A stretch of DNA of 64,000 nucleotides from Methylophilus sp. QUAN (GCF_015354445.1 NZ_JADKYT010000001.1:992001-1056000), one strand, 5' to 3'; positions 36,081 to 47,001 are shown, counted from the first letter of the stretch. Notes: generated by a model not told the origin, from the letters alone. Made by a program: numbers and translations.

Positions 36081-38513
36081 ATGCTAAACATCGAAATTGA
36101 CGGCAAACCACTAGAAGTCGAACACGGCAGCACCATTATTGATGCTGCGGATACGGCAGGCATCGCCATCCCGCGCTTTTGTTACCACAAAAAATTGTCC
36201 GTGGCTGCCAATTGCCGTATGTGCCTGGTGCAGGTAGAAAAATTCAACAAGCCACTGCCAGCCTGTGCAACGCCGGTGGCTGATGGCATGAAGATTTATA
36301 CCCGCAGTAAATCGGCGGTGGAAGCACAGCAAAGCGTGATGGAGTTTTTGCTGATTAACCATCCGCTGGATTGCCCGATTTGCGATCAGGGTGGTGAGTG
36401 TGATTTGCAGGATATTGCCGTGGCTTACGGTGCCTCTGGCTCTCGCTATACCGAAGAAAAACGTGTGGTGTTCAATAAAAATATCGGTCCGCTGGTGAGC
36501 ACCGATATGACACGTTGTATTCAATGTACACGCTGTGTGCGCTTCCTCAAAGAGGTCGGTGGCATGCAAGAATTAGGTCTGGTAAACCGTGGCGAGCATG
36601 CTGAAATTACCGCTTATGTTGACCAGTCTGTGAATTCAGAGCTCAGCGGTAATATTATCGATTTGTGCCCGGTGGGCGCATTGACCAGCAAACCGTTCCG
36701 TTATTCTGCCCGTAGCTGGGAGCTGGTACGCAGACCTTCGATTGCCCCGCATGATGGCTTGGGTTCACATATCGAAGTGCATGTTAAAGACAACAAGGTC
36801 ATGCGTGTGTTGCCGCGTGAAAAAGAGTCGATTAACGAGTGCTGGTTATCTGACCGTGACCGTTTCTCTTACGAAGGCCTGAACAGTCCTGACCGCCTGA
36901 AAGTGCCTATGATCAAGCACAACGGTCAATGGCAGGAAACTGACTGGAAAACCGCGCTGGAGTTTGCCGCAGGTCAGTTGAAAGACATCACCAAAGAATA
37001 TGGCGGCGATGCCTTGGGTGTGCTGGTTTCACCTAATAGCACTATGGAAGAGGGTTACCTGATCAAGCAACTGGCCGAAGGCCTAGGCAGTGGTAACGTC
37101 GATTACCGCTTGCGTCAGACCGATTTCCGCCTGGATGGTAAACGGACAGGCACGCCATGGATGGGTTGCAATATCCAGGAAATCGAAGAGCTGGACCGTA
37201 TCCTGCTGATTGGGTCTAATCTGCGCAACGAGCATCCATTGCTGGCACAGCGTATCCGCAAGGCGGTGGCGAATGGAGCTGAGCTGTGCATTGTCAGCCC
37301 GCTGGATAACGACCCATTGATGGATATCGCGCATAAGGTCATTGTGCGTCCTAACGATATGGTGAACGTTCTGGGCCAGATTCTGAAAGCCATGTCCGGC
37401 TTGCAAAAGCTGTCACTGTGCTTGCCACCGACTCTGAATAGATTGCTGGAAGAAATCCAGGTTCGTCCAAACACACAAAAAATTGCCGAATGCCTGGCTG
37501 GTATCAGTGAAGAGCTGATCCTGATCGCGCCTAAAGTCGGTATTTTCCTCGGCAATATGGCCTTGAGTGATCCCCGTTTTACCGAGATGTACAGTATGGC
37601 TGAAGCCATCGGTGGTATCACAGGCGCCAAAGGCGGCATTTTGCCACCAGCGGCCAACAGTACTGGTATGCATATGATGGGCGTGATGCCTTCCGCCACC
37701 GGTATGCATGCGCGTGCCATGATTGAAGTGCCACGCAAGGCCTACCTGCTGCTGAATATCGAGCCTGAGCTGGATTGCCAGCATGCGGCGTTGGCGAGTG
37801 AGGCAATGGCGAAAGCCGAGTGCGTGATTGCACTCACGGCTTATAAATCTGCTGCGCTGGATAACGCTGACATTTTGTTGCCGATTGCACCGTTCACTGA
37901 AACCTCTGGTACGTTTATGAGTATGGAGGGCCGCGTACAAAGCTTCCAGGCCGTGACTCGTCCACTGGGTGAAACCCGCCCTGGCTGGAAAGTCCTGCGT
38001 GTATTAGCCAATACCCTGGGTTTGCCTGGCTTTGACTACAACAGCTCAGAAGAAGTCAAAAACGCTATTTTCAATGGTGAAAAACCTTCTGCCGTGGTTT
38101 GGCGTAGCCTGAACAACAACTTGAAAGAGTTGGTAGAGATTCAAGTCAATATCAAAAAAGACGGCCTGCAACGGATCGGTGAAGTGCCGCAATACGAATT
38201 TGACCCGATCGTGCGTCGTTCTGCCCCGTTACAGAAAACCAAATACAACATCCGCCCGATGGCGCGCATGCGTGCTGAGCAGTTGGCTGAGTTGGGCTTG
38301 CAGGATGGCGATATTGTGGTTGCCAGCCAGGACAAGGGCAGTGCAGTACTCAAGGTGCGTGTAGATAACCATGTGGCCAAAGGCTGCGTGCGTGTCGCCG
38401 CGGCCCATCCGTTAACCGCGGGTCTGGGTGACCTCATGGGCGACATCACTATTGCTAAAGCCACGGCTGATCAAGTGGCGCTTTACGAAAAACAACTGAC
38501 CGAGATGGCATAA
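36081..38513 (+). CDS. nuoG: NADH-quinone oxidoreductase subunit G
   Basis: An 810-residue subunit (75-kDa type). The N-terminal ferredoxin-like region binds a [2Fe-2S] cluster ([20 protein letters not shown], then PACATPV) and two [4Fe-4S] clusters ([18 protein letters not shown] and [10 protein letters not shown] with [13 protein letters not shown]). The rest is a molybdopterin-oxidoreductase-like domain that has lost its cofactor, as in other NuoG proteins. It ends one base before the nuoH ATG. Confidence 0.97.
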   Translation: MLNIEIDGKPLEVEHGSTIIDAADTAGIAIPRFCYHKKLSVAANCRMCLVQVEKFNKPLPACATPVADGMKIYTRSKSAVEAQQSVMEFLLINHPLDCPICDQGGECDLQDIAVAYGASGSRYTEEKRVVFNKNIGPLVSTDMTRCIQCTRCVRFLKEVGGMQELGLVNRGEHAEITAYVDQSVNSELSGNIIDLCPVGALTSKPFRYSARSWELVRRPSIAPHDGLGSHIEVHVKDNKVMRVLPREKESINECWLSDRDRFSYEGLNSPDRLKVPMIKHNGQWQETDWKTALEFAAGQLKDITKEYGGDALGVLVSPNSTMEEGYLIKQLAEGLGSGNVDYRLRQTDFRLDGKRTGTPWMGCNIQEIEELDRILLIGSNLRNEHPLLAQRIRKAVANGAELCIVSPLDNDPLMDIAHKVIVRPNDMVNVLGQILKAMSGLQKLSLCLPPTLNRLLEEIQVRPNTQKIAECLAGISEELILIAPKVGIFLGNMALSDPRFTEMYSMAEAIGGITGAKGGILPPAANSTGMHMMGVMPSATGMHARAMIEVPRKAYLLLNIEPELDCQHAALASEAMAKAECVIALTAYKSAALDNADILLPIAPFTETSGTFMSMEGRVQSFQAVTRPLGETRPGWKVLRVLANTLGLPGFDYNSSEEVKNAIFNGEKPSAVVWRSLNNNLKELVEIQVNIKKDGLQRIGEVPQYEFDPIVRRSAPLQKTKYNIRPMARMRAEQLAELGLQDGDIVVASQDKGSAVLKVRVDNHVAKGCVRVAAAHPLTAGLGDLMGDITIAKATADQVALYEKQLTEMA

Positions 38514-38514
38514 C

Positions 38515-39543
38515 ATGCAATTCTTTGCTGAATTATTTGGATCCTACTGGGCAGACGTGCAACTGGTAGTGTGGACGCTGATCAAAATCGTGGCCATTGT
38601 GTTGCCGCTGATGATCGGCGTGGCTTACCTGACCCTGGCAGAGCGTAAAGTGATTGGTTTTATGCAGGTACGTATCGGCCCTAACCGTGTGGGTTATTTT
38701 GGCCTGTTACAACCATTGGCGGATGGTTTAAAACTGCTTTTTAAAGAAATTATCCTGCCAACCGCCTCTAACAAAGCGCTGTTTTTTATTGGGCCAGTGT
38801 TGGCAATTGCACCTGCGTTTGCGGCATGGGCTGTGATCCCGTTTGATGCAACCTTGGTGTTAGCCAATGTGGATGCTGGCCTGTTGTATATCCTGGCCAT
38901 GACTTCAGTCGCGGTATATGGCGTGATTATTGCGGGTTGGGCCTCCAACTCAAAATATGCTTTCTTGGGTGCGTTGCGTTCGGCAGCACAGATTGTGTCT
39001 TACGAGATTGCCATGGGTTTCACCCTGGTGGGCGTACTGATGTGTGCCAACTCCTTGAATCTGGGCAATATCGTGATGGGCCAGGAGGGCGGTTTCTGGC
39101 ACTGGTATTTCCTGCCACTGTTCCCGCTGTTTGTGGTGTATTTCATTAGTGCCGTGGCCGAAACCAACCGTGCGCCGTTTGACGTCGCCGAAGGTGAATC
39201 GGAGATTGTGGCTGGTTTCCACGTCGAGTATTCCGGCATGGCGTTTGCCGTATTCTTTCTGGCGGAATACGCCAACATGATGCTGGTCTCCATGCTAGCG
39301 GCGTTGATGTTCCTCGGTGGCTGGTTGTCACCAGTCCCTTTCCTGCCAGACAGCATTTTGTGGTTGCTGGCAAAAGTGGCTTTCCTGCTGTTCCTGTTTT
39401 TGTGGTTCCGCGCGACCTTTCCGCGTTATCGCTATGACCAGATCATGCGTCTGGGCTGGAAAGTATTTATTCCCATCACACTGGTCTGGATTGTTGTGGT
39501 TGGGGCGATGATGCAGACGCAATGGGCTTATTTGTTCCACTAA
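38515..39543 (+). CDS. nuoH: NADH-quinone oxidoreductase subunit H
   Basis: A 342-residue membrane subunit with eight spans that joins the peripheral and membrane arms and lines the quinone entry. Conserved loops are [20 protein letters not shown] and [20 protein letters not shown] with the acidic residues of the E-channel, and [18 protein letters not shown] at the C-terminal side. Start and length match the family. Confidence 0.97.
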   Translation: MQFFAELFGSYWADVQLVVWTLIKIVAIVLPLMIGVAYLTLAERKVIGFMQVRIGPNRVGYFGLLQPLADGLKLLFKEIILPTASNKALFFIGPVLAIAPAFAAWAVIPFDATLVLANVDAGLLYILAMTSVAVYGVIIAGWASNSKYAFLGALRSAAQIVSYEIAMGFTLVGVLMCANSLNLGNIVMGQEGGFWHWYFLPLFPLFVVYFISAVAETNRAPFDVAEGESEIVAGFHVEYSGMAFAVFFLAEYANMMLVSMLAALMFLGGWLSPVPFLPDSILWLLAKVAFLLFLFLWFRATFPRYRYDQIMRLGWKVFIPITLVWIVVVGAMMQTQWAYLFH

Positions 39544-39582
39544 ACCGGGCGATGCACAAACAGGGATTTTGGAAACCTTACC

Positions 39583-40074
39583 ATGTTGAATTCGATTAAA
39601 AATACATTAGGCAGTTTGATGTTAGTGGAAATGCTGAAAGGCATGGCCCTGACCGGACGCTATTTCTTTGCCAAGAAAATCACGATTCAGTATCCGGAAG
39701 AGCGGACGCCGCAATCGAACCGTTTTCGTGGCCTGCACGCATTGCGTCGCTACCCGAATGGCGAAGAGCGTTGCATCGCCTGTAAATTGTGCGAAGCCGT
39801 TTGCCCAGCCATGGCAATTACGATTGAGTCTGACCAGCGTGAAGATGGCACCCGTCGGACCACACGCTACGATATTGACCTGACCAAGTGTATTTTCTGT
39901 GGCTTTTGTGAAGAGTCCTGCCCGGTAGACAGCATTGTGGAAACGCGGATTTTTGACTACCACGGCGAGCAGCGTGGTGACTTGATTTACACCAAGCAAA
40001 TGCTGCTGGAAGTGGGCGATAAGTACGAGGCACAGATTGCAGAAGACCGTGCCCAAGATAAAGTCTATCGATAA
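39583..40074 (+). CDS. nuoI: NADH-quinone oxidoreductase subunit I
   Basis: A 163-residue subunit (23-kDa/TYKY type) with two [4Fe-4S] clusters (N6a and N6b). The ligands are in [13 protein letters not shown] and [14 protein letters not shown]. An N-terminal amphipathic helix (about 8-25) attaches it to the membrane arm, and [20 protein letters not shown] is a family landmark. Confidence 0.97.
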   Translation: MLNSIKNTLGSLMLVEMLKGMALTGRYFFAKKITIQYPEERTPQSNRFRGLHALRRYPNGEERCIACKLCEAVCPAMAITIESDQREDGTRRTTRYDIDLTKCIFCGFCEESCPVDSIVETRIFDYHGEQRGDLIYTKQMLLEVGDKYEAQIAEDRAQDKVYR

Positions 40075-40091
40075 GCGCAGACAGGATAATC

Positions 40092-40718
40092 ATGTTATTT
40101 ACCGATATTGTTTTTTACGTACTGTCAGCCATTTTGCTGTTTTCGGGTATCCGTGTGATCACCACACGTAACCCGGTGCATGCGGCGCTGTTCCTGGTGT
40201 TGGCTTTTTTTACGGCAGCCGGTATCTGGCTGCTGCTAGAAGCTGAGTTCCTGGCCATTGCCCTGATTCTGGTCTATGTTGGCGCCGTGATGGTGCTGTT
40301 CCTGTTTGTGGTGATGATGCTGGATATCAACCTCGACAAATTGCGTGAAGGGTTCTGGGAATATCTACCCATGGCCGGTTTGATTGGTATCTTAATGGTG
40401 GTCGAGATGACCATGGTGCTGGCAGAGAAAAACCTGCATCCAAGTGAGGCGGTAGAGTTACCCGCCAATTACAGCAATACCGCTGCTTTGGGCAAAGTGT
40501 TGTATACCGACTATCTACTGCCATTTGAGCTGGCTGCCGTGGTGTTGCTGGTAGCGATGATTGCGGCCATTGTGCTCACCTTGCGTGAACGCAAAGATAA
40601 CAAATCCATGAACCCGGCCGAGCAGGTCAAAGTGAAGCGCAACGACCGTCTGCGCATTGTGTCTATGCCTGCCGAAGTAGAAGAAGCCCCGGCAGCGCCG
40701 ACAGAGGAGAAAAAGTAA
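40092..40718 (+). CDS. nuoJ: NADH-quinone oxidoreductase subunit J
   Basis: A 208-residue membrane subunit with five spans. [20 protein letters not shown] and [17 protein letters not shown], the latter containing the pi-bulge helix of span 3, are conserved. A charged C-terminal tail of about 40 residues ([20 protein letters not shown]) extends into the cytoplasm and is longer than in E. coli. Confidence 0.96.
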   Translation: MLFTDIVFYVLSAILLFSGIRVITTRNPVHAALFLVLAFFTAAGIWLLLEAEFLAIALILVYVGAVMVLFLFVVMMLDINLDKLREGFWEYLPMAGLIGILMVVEMTMVLAEKNLHPSEAVELPANYSNTAALGKVLYTDYLLPFELAAVVLLVAMIAAIVLTLRERKDNKSMNPAEQVKVKRNDRLRIVSMPAEVEEAPAAPTEEKK

Positions 40719-40720
40719 TC

Positions 40721-41026
40721 ATGGTCGGTTTGTCACATTACCTGATTTTGGGCGCACTGATGTTTGCCATCAGTGTGATTGGGATTTTCCTCAACCGCAA
40801 AAACGTGATTATTTTGCTGATGGCCATCGAATTGATGCTGCTGGCTGTGAATCTCAACTTTATCGCCTTTTCACATTACCTGAACGATATCGCTGGCCAG
40901 GTGTTTGTGTTCTTTATCCTGACCGTGGCCGCCGCAGAGTCTGCGATTGGCCTCGCGATTCTGGTGGTGTTGTTCCGTAACTTGCGCACCATCAATGTCG
41001 ACGATCTCGATCAGTTAAAAGGTTAA
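40721..41026 (+). CDS. nuoK: NADH-quinone oxidoreductase subunit K
   Basis: A 101-residue membrane subunit with three spans. [20 protein letters not shown] contains the essential membrane glutamate, and [18 protein letters not shown] has the second one. It starts two bases after the nuoJ stop and ends five bases before the nuoL start. Confidence 0.97.
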   Translation: MVGLSHYLILGALMFAISVIGIFLNRKNVIILLMAIELMLLAVNLNFIAFSHYLNDIAGQVFVFFILTVAAAESAIGLAILVVLFRNLRTINVDDLDQLKG

Positions 41027-41031
41027 GCATA

Positions 41032-43104
41032 ATGACAATAAAACAAATCTTGATGTTGATTCCGGTGCTGCCATTATTGGCCGCCGCCATCGTCGGTATT
41101 TTCCGCAACTTCCTGCCGCGCTGGGCCGGCCATGTGCTGACCATTGCGGGTGTCGGTGCTGCGTTTGTGTTGGCTGTCTATATTTTTAACCAGACGCTGA
41201 GCGGTTTTACCTTGAATGAAGCGATTTATACTTGGCTGGATTCAGGTGACGTGCATTTCGAGGTGGGCTTTCTCATCGACAACCTGAGCGCGATGATGAT
41301 GGTTGTGGTGACCTTTGTCTCGCTCATGGTGCATATCTACACCATAGGCTATATGGCAGAAGACCCAGGCTATAGCCGCTTCTTTAGCTATATTTCATTG
41401 TTTACCTTCTCCATGCTGATGCTGGTCATGAGCAACAACTTTATGCAGTTGTTCTTTGGCTGGGAGGCGGTAGGTCTGGTGTCATACCTGCTGATCGGTT
41501 TCTGGTTTACGCGCCCAACCGCGATTTACGCCAACCTGAAAGCATTTCTGGTCAACCGGGTAGGGGACTTTGGTTTCTTGTTGGGTATCGGTATGGTGCT
41601 GTATTATTTTGGCAGCCTGGATTACGCGACTGTGTTCCAGCGTGCACCTGGCCTGGCGGAGACACAGATCAATTTGTTGGGTAGCTGCAACTGGTCATTG
41701 ATGACCGTGACTTGCCTGTTGCTGTTTGTTGGTGCCATGGGTAAATCCGCACAAGTGCCTTTGCACGTGTGGTTGCCAGATTCCATGGAAGGCCCGACAC
41801 CGATTTCAGCCTTGATTCACGCGGCGACCATGGTGACAGCTGGTATCTTTATGGTGGCCCGTATGTCGCCGCTATATGAGTTGTCGACGACTGCTTTATC
41901 CACTGTGATGGTGATCGGTGCGATTACTGCGTTGTTTATGGGCTTCCTCGGCATTATCCAGAACGATATCAAACGTGTGGTGGCTTACTCTACCTTGTCA
42001 CAACTGGGCTATATGACAGTCGCACTGGGTGCGTCTGCCTATTCAGTGGCCATTTTCCACCTGATGACGCACGCATTCTTCAAAGCCTTGCTGTTCCTTG
42101 GTGCCGGTTCTGTGATCATGGGCATGCATCACGACCAGGATATCCGCAATATGGGTAACCTGAAAAAATACCTGCCGATTACCTGGATTACCTCATTGAT
42201 CGGTTCATTGGCCTTGATCGGCACGCCATTCTTTGCTGGTTTCTACTCTAAAGACAGTATTATCGAAGCGGTAGAATTGTCCCATATTCCTGGTAGCGGC
42301 TTTGCCTACTTTGCTGTGATCGTTGGTGTCTTTGTCACTGCCTTCTATTCTTTCCGTCTGTATTTCCTGGTGTTCCACGGTGAAGAGAAATGGCGTCATG
42401 CCAAACATGACGACCACGCGCATGCCGCCCATAGCGATGCACATGCTGACGCCCATCACGATGACGACCATGCACACGATGAAGAGCATCATCATGGCCT
42501 GGGGCCAAACGATAATCCGCATGAGCCGGGTTGGGTGGTGACCTTGCCATTGGTATTGCTGGCGATTCCGTCCCTGGTGATTGGCTATATTGCGCTGGAA
42601 CCGATGTTATATGGCGATTTCTTCAAGAATGTCATTTTTGTCAATCCTGAAGCACATCCGGCCATGGAGCATCTGGCACACCATTACCACGAATTCATGC
42701 ATAGCCCGGCGGGTATGGCGATTCACGGCTTTACCAGCCTGCCATTCTTCCTGGCGGCGTCAGGGGTGTTGCTGTCATGGTTCTTCTATATGAAGCGCCC
42801 GGATATCCCGGCAGCCATCAAGGCGCGCTGTAGCGTGATCTACAATATCCTGGAAAACAAATACGGCTTTGACAGCTTTAACGAGAAGTTCTTTGCCGGT
42901 GGCTCACGTTGCCTGGGTAGCCTGTTGTGGAAGTTTGGCGATATTACACTGATTGATGGCGCCATGGTCAACGGCACCGCCAATACCATGGGCAAAATCG
43001 CAGCCAAAATGCGCAACCTGCAATCCGGTTTAATCTATCACTACGCCTTTGCCATGATTATCGGCGTATTCCTTCTCATGACTTTCTTTATCAAAATAAA
43101 CTAA
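41032..43104 (+). CDS. nuoL: NADH-quinone oxidoreductase subunit L, with a His-rich loop
   Basis: A 690-residue antiporter-like proton-pumping subunit with about 16 spans and the long lateral helix near the C-terminus. Key motifs: LFFGWEAVGLVSYLLIGFWF with the pumping glutamate, KSAQVPLHVWLPDSMEGPTP with the conserved lysine, and LIHAATMVTAGIFM. Between about residues 456 and 488 there is a striking hydrophilic insertion with more than a dozen His and many Asp/Glu residues (KHDDHAHAAHSDAHADAHHD and following), a likely metal-binding loop not needed for the known mechanism. It overlaps nuoM by one base. Confidence 0.97.
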   Translation: MTIKQILMLIPVLPLLAAAIVGIFRNFLPRWAGHVLTIAGVGAAFVLAVYIFNQTLSGFTLNEAIYTWLDSGDVHFEVGFLIDNLSAMMMVVVTFVSLMVHIYTIGYMAEDPGYSRFFSYISLFTFSMLMLVMSNNFMQLFFGWEAVGLVSYLLIGFWFTRPTAIYANLKAFLVNRVGDFGFLLGIGMVLYYFGSLDYATVFQRAPGLAETQINLLGSCNWSLMTVTCLLLFVGAMGKSAQVPLHVWLPDSMEGPTPISALIHAATMVTAGIFMVARMSPLYELSTTALSTVMVIGAITALFMGFLGIIQNDIKRVVAYSTLSQLGYMTVALGASAYSVAIFHLMTHAFFKALLFLGAGSVIMGMHHDQDIRNMGNLKKYLPITWITSLIGSLALIGTPFFAGFYSKDSIIEAVELSHIPGSGFAYFAVIVGVFVTAFYSFRLYFLVFHGEEKWRHAKHDDHAHAAHSDAHADAHHDDDHAHDEEHHHGLGPNDNPHEPGWVVTLPLVLLAIPSLVIGYIALEPMLYGDFFKNVIFVNPEAHPAMEHLAHHYHEFMHSPAGMAIHGFTSLPFFLAASGVLLSWFFYMKRPDIPAAIKARCSVIYNILENKYGFDSFNEKFFAGGSRCLGSLLWKFGDITLIDGAMVNGTANTMGKIAAKMRNLQSGLIYHYAFAMIIGVFLLMTFFIKIN

Positions 43105-44612
43105 TGATGCAAGCCGACCTCACAAGTATTTCCTGGTTAAGTCTGGCCATCTGGCTACCGGTGCTCTCCGGCGTGCTGGTATTGCTGCTGGGGGGTGACC
43201 ATAAGGCCACATTGACACGCTGGCTGGCATTGGCGGGCAGCCTGGTCAGTTTCCTGGTGACGCTGCCGCTGTACACCTTGTTTGATGTGCAGGATGGTTT
43301 CTTCCAGTTTGAAGAGCTGTTGCCCTGGGTGCCTGCATTTAATATGCATTACCACCTAGGAGTGGATGGTTTCTCCATGCCACTGGTGTTGCTGACCAGC
43401 TTTACCACCGTCATTGTGGTGTTGGCGGGTTGGGAAGTGATTACCAAGCACATTGCCCAGTATATGGCCGCTTTCCTCATCATGAGCGGTATCATGATTG
43501 GTGTGTTCACTGCGCTGGACGCCATTCTCTACTATGTATTCTGGGAAGCCATGCTGATCCCGATGTTCCTGGTGATTGGTATCTGGGGCGGGCCGAATCG
43601 CGTCTACGCAACCATTAAGTTTTTCCTGTATACCTTGCTCGGCTCATTGCTGATGCTGGTGGCGTTTATCTACCTCTACCACCAAACTGGTAGTTTTGAG
43701 CTGGCCGACTACTACCTGTTGCCATTGAGCATGCAGGCACAGATTTATATCTTCATTGCCTTCTTTATGGCATTTGCGGTGAAAATTCCGATGTGGCCGG
43801 TGCATACTTGGTTGCCGGATGCCCACGTGGAAGCGCCAACAGGTGGTTCTGTGGTGTTGGCGGCGATTGCGCTGAAACTCGGTGGCTATAGCTTCCTGCG
43901 TTTTGCCATGCCGATTGCACCGGATGCGGCGCATTATTTCAGTACCGCCATGATCGTGCTGTCACTGATCGCTGTGGTCTATATTGCGCTGGTCGCCCTG
44001 GTACAAAAAGACATGAAGAAGCTGATTGCTTATTCATCCATCTCACACATGGGCTTTGTCACCCTGGGCTTCTTTATGTTCAGCCAGTTAGCCCTTGAGG
44101 GCGCCGTAGTGCAGATGATTTCGCACGGCTTTATTTCCTCTGCCATGTTCCTCAGTGTAGGCGTGCTGTATGACCGCGTGCATAGCCGTGAAATCTCGGC
44201 TTATGGTGGTGTGGTCAATAAAATGCCGGTGTTCGCTGCCTTTGCGGTGCTGTTTGCCATGGCGAACAGCGGCTTGCCAGGCACCTCGGGTTTCGTTGGT
44301 GAATTTATGGTGATTCTGGCAGCAGTCAAGTTTAACTTCTGGGTAGCCTTTTTCGCGGCCACGACCTTGATTTTTGGCGCGGCGTATACCTTGTGGATGA
44401 CCAAGCGCGTGTTCTTTGGCAACGTGACCAACCACCACGTGGCTGAACTGAGCGACCTCAACAAGCGCGAGTTCCTGATTTTGGGTATTTTGGCCTTGCT
44501 GGTGATTGGTTTTGGTGTCTATCCGCAACCACTGACTGAAGTGATGCAGGCCACCAGTGCAGAGTTCCTGAAACACATGGCGATTTCCAAATTGCCCGTC
44601 ACAGGCTATTAA
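43104..44612 (+). CDS. nuoM: NADH-quinone oxidoreductase subunit M
   Basis: A 502-residue antiporter-like proton-pumping subunit with about 14 spans. YYVFWEAMLIPMFLVIGIWG has the key glutamate, KIPMWPVHTWLPDAHVEAPT the pumping lysine and helix break, and LIAYSSISHMGFVTLGFF is conserved. The ATG overlaps the nuoL stop (TAATG); a second ATG three bases later is equally possible. Confidence 0.97.
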   Translation: MMQADLTSISWLSLAIWLPVLSGVLVLLLGGDHKATLTRWLALAGSLVSFLVTLPLYTLFDVQDGFFQFEELLPWVPAFNMHYHLGVDGFSMPLVLLTSFTTVIVVLAGWEVITKHIAQYMAAFLIMSGIMIGVFTALDAILYYVFWEAMLIPMFLVIGIWGGPNRVYATIKFFLYTLLGSLLMLVAFIYLYHQTGSFELADYYLLPLSMQAQIYIFIAFFMAFAVKIPMWPVHTWLPDAHVEAPTGGSVVLAAIALKLGGYSFLRFAMPIAPDAAHYFSTAMIVLSLIAVVYIALVALVQKDMKKLIAYSSISHMGFVTLGFFMFSQLALEGAVVQMISHGFISSAMFLSVGVLYDRVHSREISAYGGVVNKMPVFAAFAVLFAMANSGLPGTSGFVGEFMVILAAVKFNFWVAFFAATTLIFGAAYTLWMTKRVFFGNVTNHHVAELSDLNKREFLILGILALLVIGFGVYPQPLTEVMQATSAEFLKHMAISKLPVTGY

Positions 44613-44628
44613 GGCAGGATTTTAGAAA

Positions 44629-46074
44629 ATGGATAATATGCAATTCGATTTGCTCGCCCTGTTGCCGGAACTGGTGGTGTTGGGCATGGCCATGTTTATT
44701 TTGTTGCTGGACTTGTTCATCCTGCCACAAAATCGTTTCATGATTTATGGCCTGAGCCAGTTTACCCTGTTTGCTGCAGCGTTCTTTACCTTTAAAACAC
44801 ATACGCCTGCCGTCGGCTTTGCCTTCTCGCACATGTTTATCGACGACACCTTGTCTGATGTCATCAAACTCATGATGTATCTAGGCACGTCGCTGATTCT
44901 GGTTTATACCCGCAAATACCTGCAAGACCGCAACCTGTATCGTGGTGAATTTTATGCCATGGTGTTGTTCGGCCTGTTGGGCATGATGATTATGGTGTCC
45001 GGCCATAATATGCTGACAATCTACATCGGCCTGGAGTTGTTATCCCTGTGCCTGTATTCATTGGTGGCGTTTGACCGTGATAATCCTAGAGCGTCTGAGT
45101 CTGCCATGAAGTACTTTGTACTGGGTGCATTGGCGTCTGGTATGTTGCTGTATGGCATGAGCATGCTGTATGGCATGACCGGCAGCCTGGATGTGAGTGA
45201 TATTGCTAATAGCATTGCACAGCAACCAAAAAGTCCGGTGCTGATACTGGGTCTGGTGTTTGTGGTGGCAGGGCTAGCTTTTAAGTTTGGTGCGGTGCCA
45301 TTCCAGATGTGGGTGCCGGATGTGTATCAAGGTTCACCGACACCGATGACCTTGCTGATTGGTTCAGTGCCCAAGCTGGCGGCTTATGCCATGACTGTAC
45401 GCTTGCTGGTACAAGGCCTGCACCCGCTGGCGTTGGACTGGCAGGACATGCTGGTGCTGATGGCGGTTTTGTCTATCATCATTGGTAACTTCAGCGCGAT
45501 TGTACAAACCAACCTCAAGCGTATGCTGGCATACTCCACCATATCGCATGTTGGTTTCATCATGTTCGGCATGATGAGCGCCAATGCCAACGGCTTTGCC
45601 TCTAGCTTCTTTTACATCAGCACGTATGTACTGATGTCGATCGCAGGTTTTGGTATTATTCTGTTGTTGAGCCGTCAAGGTTTTGAGGCCGAAGAAATCA
45701 ATGACCTCAAAGGCCTCAATCAGCGCCATCCGTGGTTTGCTTTCCTCATGCTGATCATCATGTTTAGCATGGCAGGTATTCCGCCTACCGTTGGTTTTTA
45801 TGCCAAGTTTACCGTGCTGCAGGCTGCGTGGCAGGCAGGGTTTACCTGGCAAGTGGTGCTGGCCGTATTGATGGCAACCATCGGTGCGTTTTATTACCTC
45901 AATATCGTGCGCAAAATGTACTTTGATGCGCCTGAAGACCACACACCACTGACCGCCCCAGTTGATATGCGTTTTATTCTCAGTGTGCATTCACTGGCTT
46001 TGCTGGGGCTGGGCTTGTTCCCGGAAGTGTTGCTGGGTGTCTGTGGTCACAGCTTGTTAATTAGTCTGCAATAA
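44629..46074 (+). CDS. nuoN: NADH-quinone oxidoreductase subunit N
   Basis: A 481-residue antiporter-like proton-pumping subunit with about 14 spans. YIGLELLSLCLYSLVAFDRD has the functional glutamate, KFGAVPFQMWVPDVYQGSPT the lysine and loop, and KRMLAYSTISHVGFIMFG is conserved. It ends two bases before the DUF2818 gene, which therefore belongs to the operon. Confidence 0.97.
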   Translation: MDNMQFDLLALLPELVVLGMAMFILLLDLFILPQNRFMIYGLSQFTLFAAAFFTFKTHTPAVGFAFSHMFIDDTLSDVIKLMMYLGTSLILVYTRKYLQDRNLYRGEFYAMVLFGLLGMMIMVSGHNMLTIYIGLELLSLCLYSLVAFDRDNPRASESAMKYFVLGALASGMLLYGMSMLYGMTGSLDVSDIANSIAQQPKSPVLILGLVFVVAGLAFKFGAVPFQMWVPDVYQGSPTPMTLLIGSVPKLAAYAMTVRLLVQGLHPLALDWQDMLVLMAVLSIIIGNFSAIVQTNLKRMLAYSTISHVGFIMFGMMSANANGFASSFFYISTYVLMSIAGFGIILLLSRQGFEAEEINDLKGLNQRHPWFAFLMLIIMFSMAGIPPTVGFYAKFTVLQAAWQAGFTWQVVLAVLMATIGAFYYLNIVRKMYFDAPEDHTPLTAPVDMRFILSVHSLALLGLGLFPEVLLGVCGHSLLISLQ

Positions 46075-46076
46075 TC

Positions 46077-46358
46077 ATGGCCGCAAAACTTATTTTTTTA
46101 CTGCTCATGCTGTTTATGGCCAACCTGGGCTGGGTCTCGGATAAATGGCTGGGCCTGGCAGGGACGATTACCCAATTGTGGCAGCGCTTTGCCGTGCTGT
46201 TACCTGCCTATTTCATTACGCTGGTCATTGCCTACCTGGTTGAGCGTTTTGTCATGGGGCAGGTCTGGCCACAAGGCTGGGAGTTTTACAGCGTGACGCT
46301 GTGCGTATTCCTGGTGCTATCTTTCCCTGGGTTTATCTACCGCGTGCTGTGGAAGTAA
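46077..46358 (+). CDS. DUF2818 membrane protein
   Basis: A 93-residue membrane protein with three hydrophobic segments. Conserved features are LFMANLGWVSDKW near the N-terminus and PGFIYRVLWK at the end. Members occur mainly in betaproteobacteria directly after nuoN, which suggests an accessory or assembly role for complex I; no function has been shown to my knowledge. Only two bases separate it from nuoN. Confidence 0.85.
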   Translation: MAAKLIFLLLMLFMANLGWVSDKWLGLAGTITQLWQRFAVLLPAYFITLVIAYLVERFVMGQVWPQGWEFYSVTLCVFLVLSFPGFIYRVLWK

Positions 46359-46414
46359 TTGCACGTCACATTAATTTCATCAATTCTTCACGATAGTTTC
46401 AAGCATCGCAGTCA

Positions 46415-46454
46415 GACTATGCTTACCCAAGAAGCATAGTCGGGGTGAGCCCCG
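46415..46454 (+). other. Two adjacent hairpins in the leader of the PAP2 gene
   Basis: The first stem is GACTATGCTT/AAGCATAGTC (10 perfect pairs, loop ACCCAAG), and the second, directly adjoining, is CGGGG/CCCCG with loop TGAG. They end 14 bases before the ATG, just before the AAAGGA ribosome-binding site. No T-run follows, so this may be a structured leader that affects translation rather than a terminator of the nuo operon. Confidence 0.55.
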
Positions 46455-46467
46455 GAAAGGACTTGAG

Positions 46468-47001
46468 ATGCTGAAACTACAACAAACCCTGGGATGGGTG
46501 CAGTCGGTAGACAGCCGGTTGTGTGTCAAAGTCAGCCATACCGGGCAATATCGTCTCATTCGCAACGTGTTCCGCGCCATTTCACGCATGGGTGATGGCA
46601 TGTTCTGGTACCTGCTGATGCTGGTCATCGCAGTGACTCAAGGCCAGCACGGACTCTACGTTTGTCTGCATATGTTGACAGCAGGACTCACTGGTACTTT
46701 GGCCTATAAATGGCTCAAACATCGCACCAGCCGCCCAAGACCGTTCCAGGTCCGCCAGGATGTGTTGTTAAGTGGCACGCCGCTGGATTACTTTAGTTTC
46801 CCCTCTGGCCACACCCTGCATGCGGTGGCCTTCGGTATGGTCGCCGTGCATTATTACCCTCAATTGTTTCCTGTCGTGTATCCATTTGTCGTATTGGTCG
46901 GGATGTCGCGCGTGGTACTGGGGTTGCATTATCCTAGCGATGTGCTGGCTGGCGCGGCTATCGGTTACTTGATTGTTGCCTCCTACGCACCGCTGTTTTA
47001 A
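46468..47001 (+). CDS. PAP2-family membrane phosphatase
   Basis: A 177-residue membrane phosphatase of the PAP2 superfamily. The three signature pieces are present: KWLKHRTSRPRPF (K-x6-RP), PSGHTLHAVAF with the catalytic histidine, and SRVVLGLHYPSDVLAG with the nucleophilic histidine. About four to five spans. Likely substrates are lipid phosphates such as undecaprenyl or phosphatidylglycerol phosphate. AAAGGA precedes the ATG. It is separate from the nuo operon by 109 bases and has its own terminator. Confidence 0.9.
   Translation: MLKLQQTLGWVQSVDSRLCVKVSHTGQYRLIRNVFRAISRMGDGMFWYLLMLVIAVTQGQHGLYVCLHMLTAGLTGTLAYKWLKHRTSRPRPFQVRQDVLLSGTPLDYFSFPSGHTLHAVAFGMVAVHYYPQLFPVVYPFVVLVGMSRVVLGLHYPSDVLAGAAIGYLIVASYAPLF

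Noticed and set aside
42400-42520. Minus-strand frames opposite the NuoL His-rich loop, with unusual Met/Val/Ile-rich sequence
   Set aside because: They are only the complement of the His/Asp codons and have no signals of their own.
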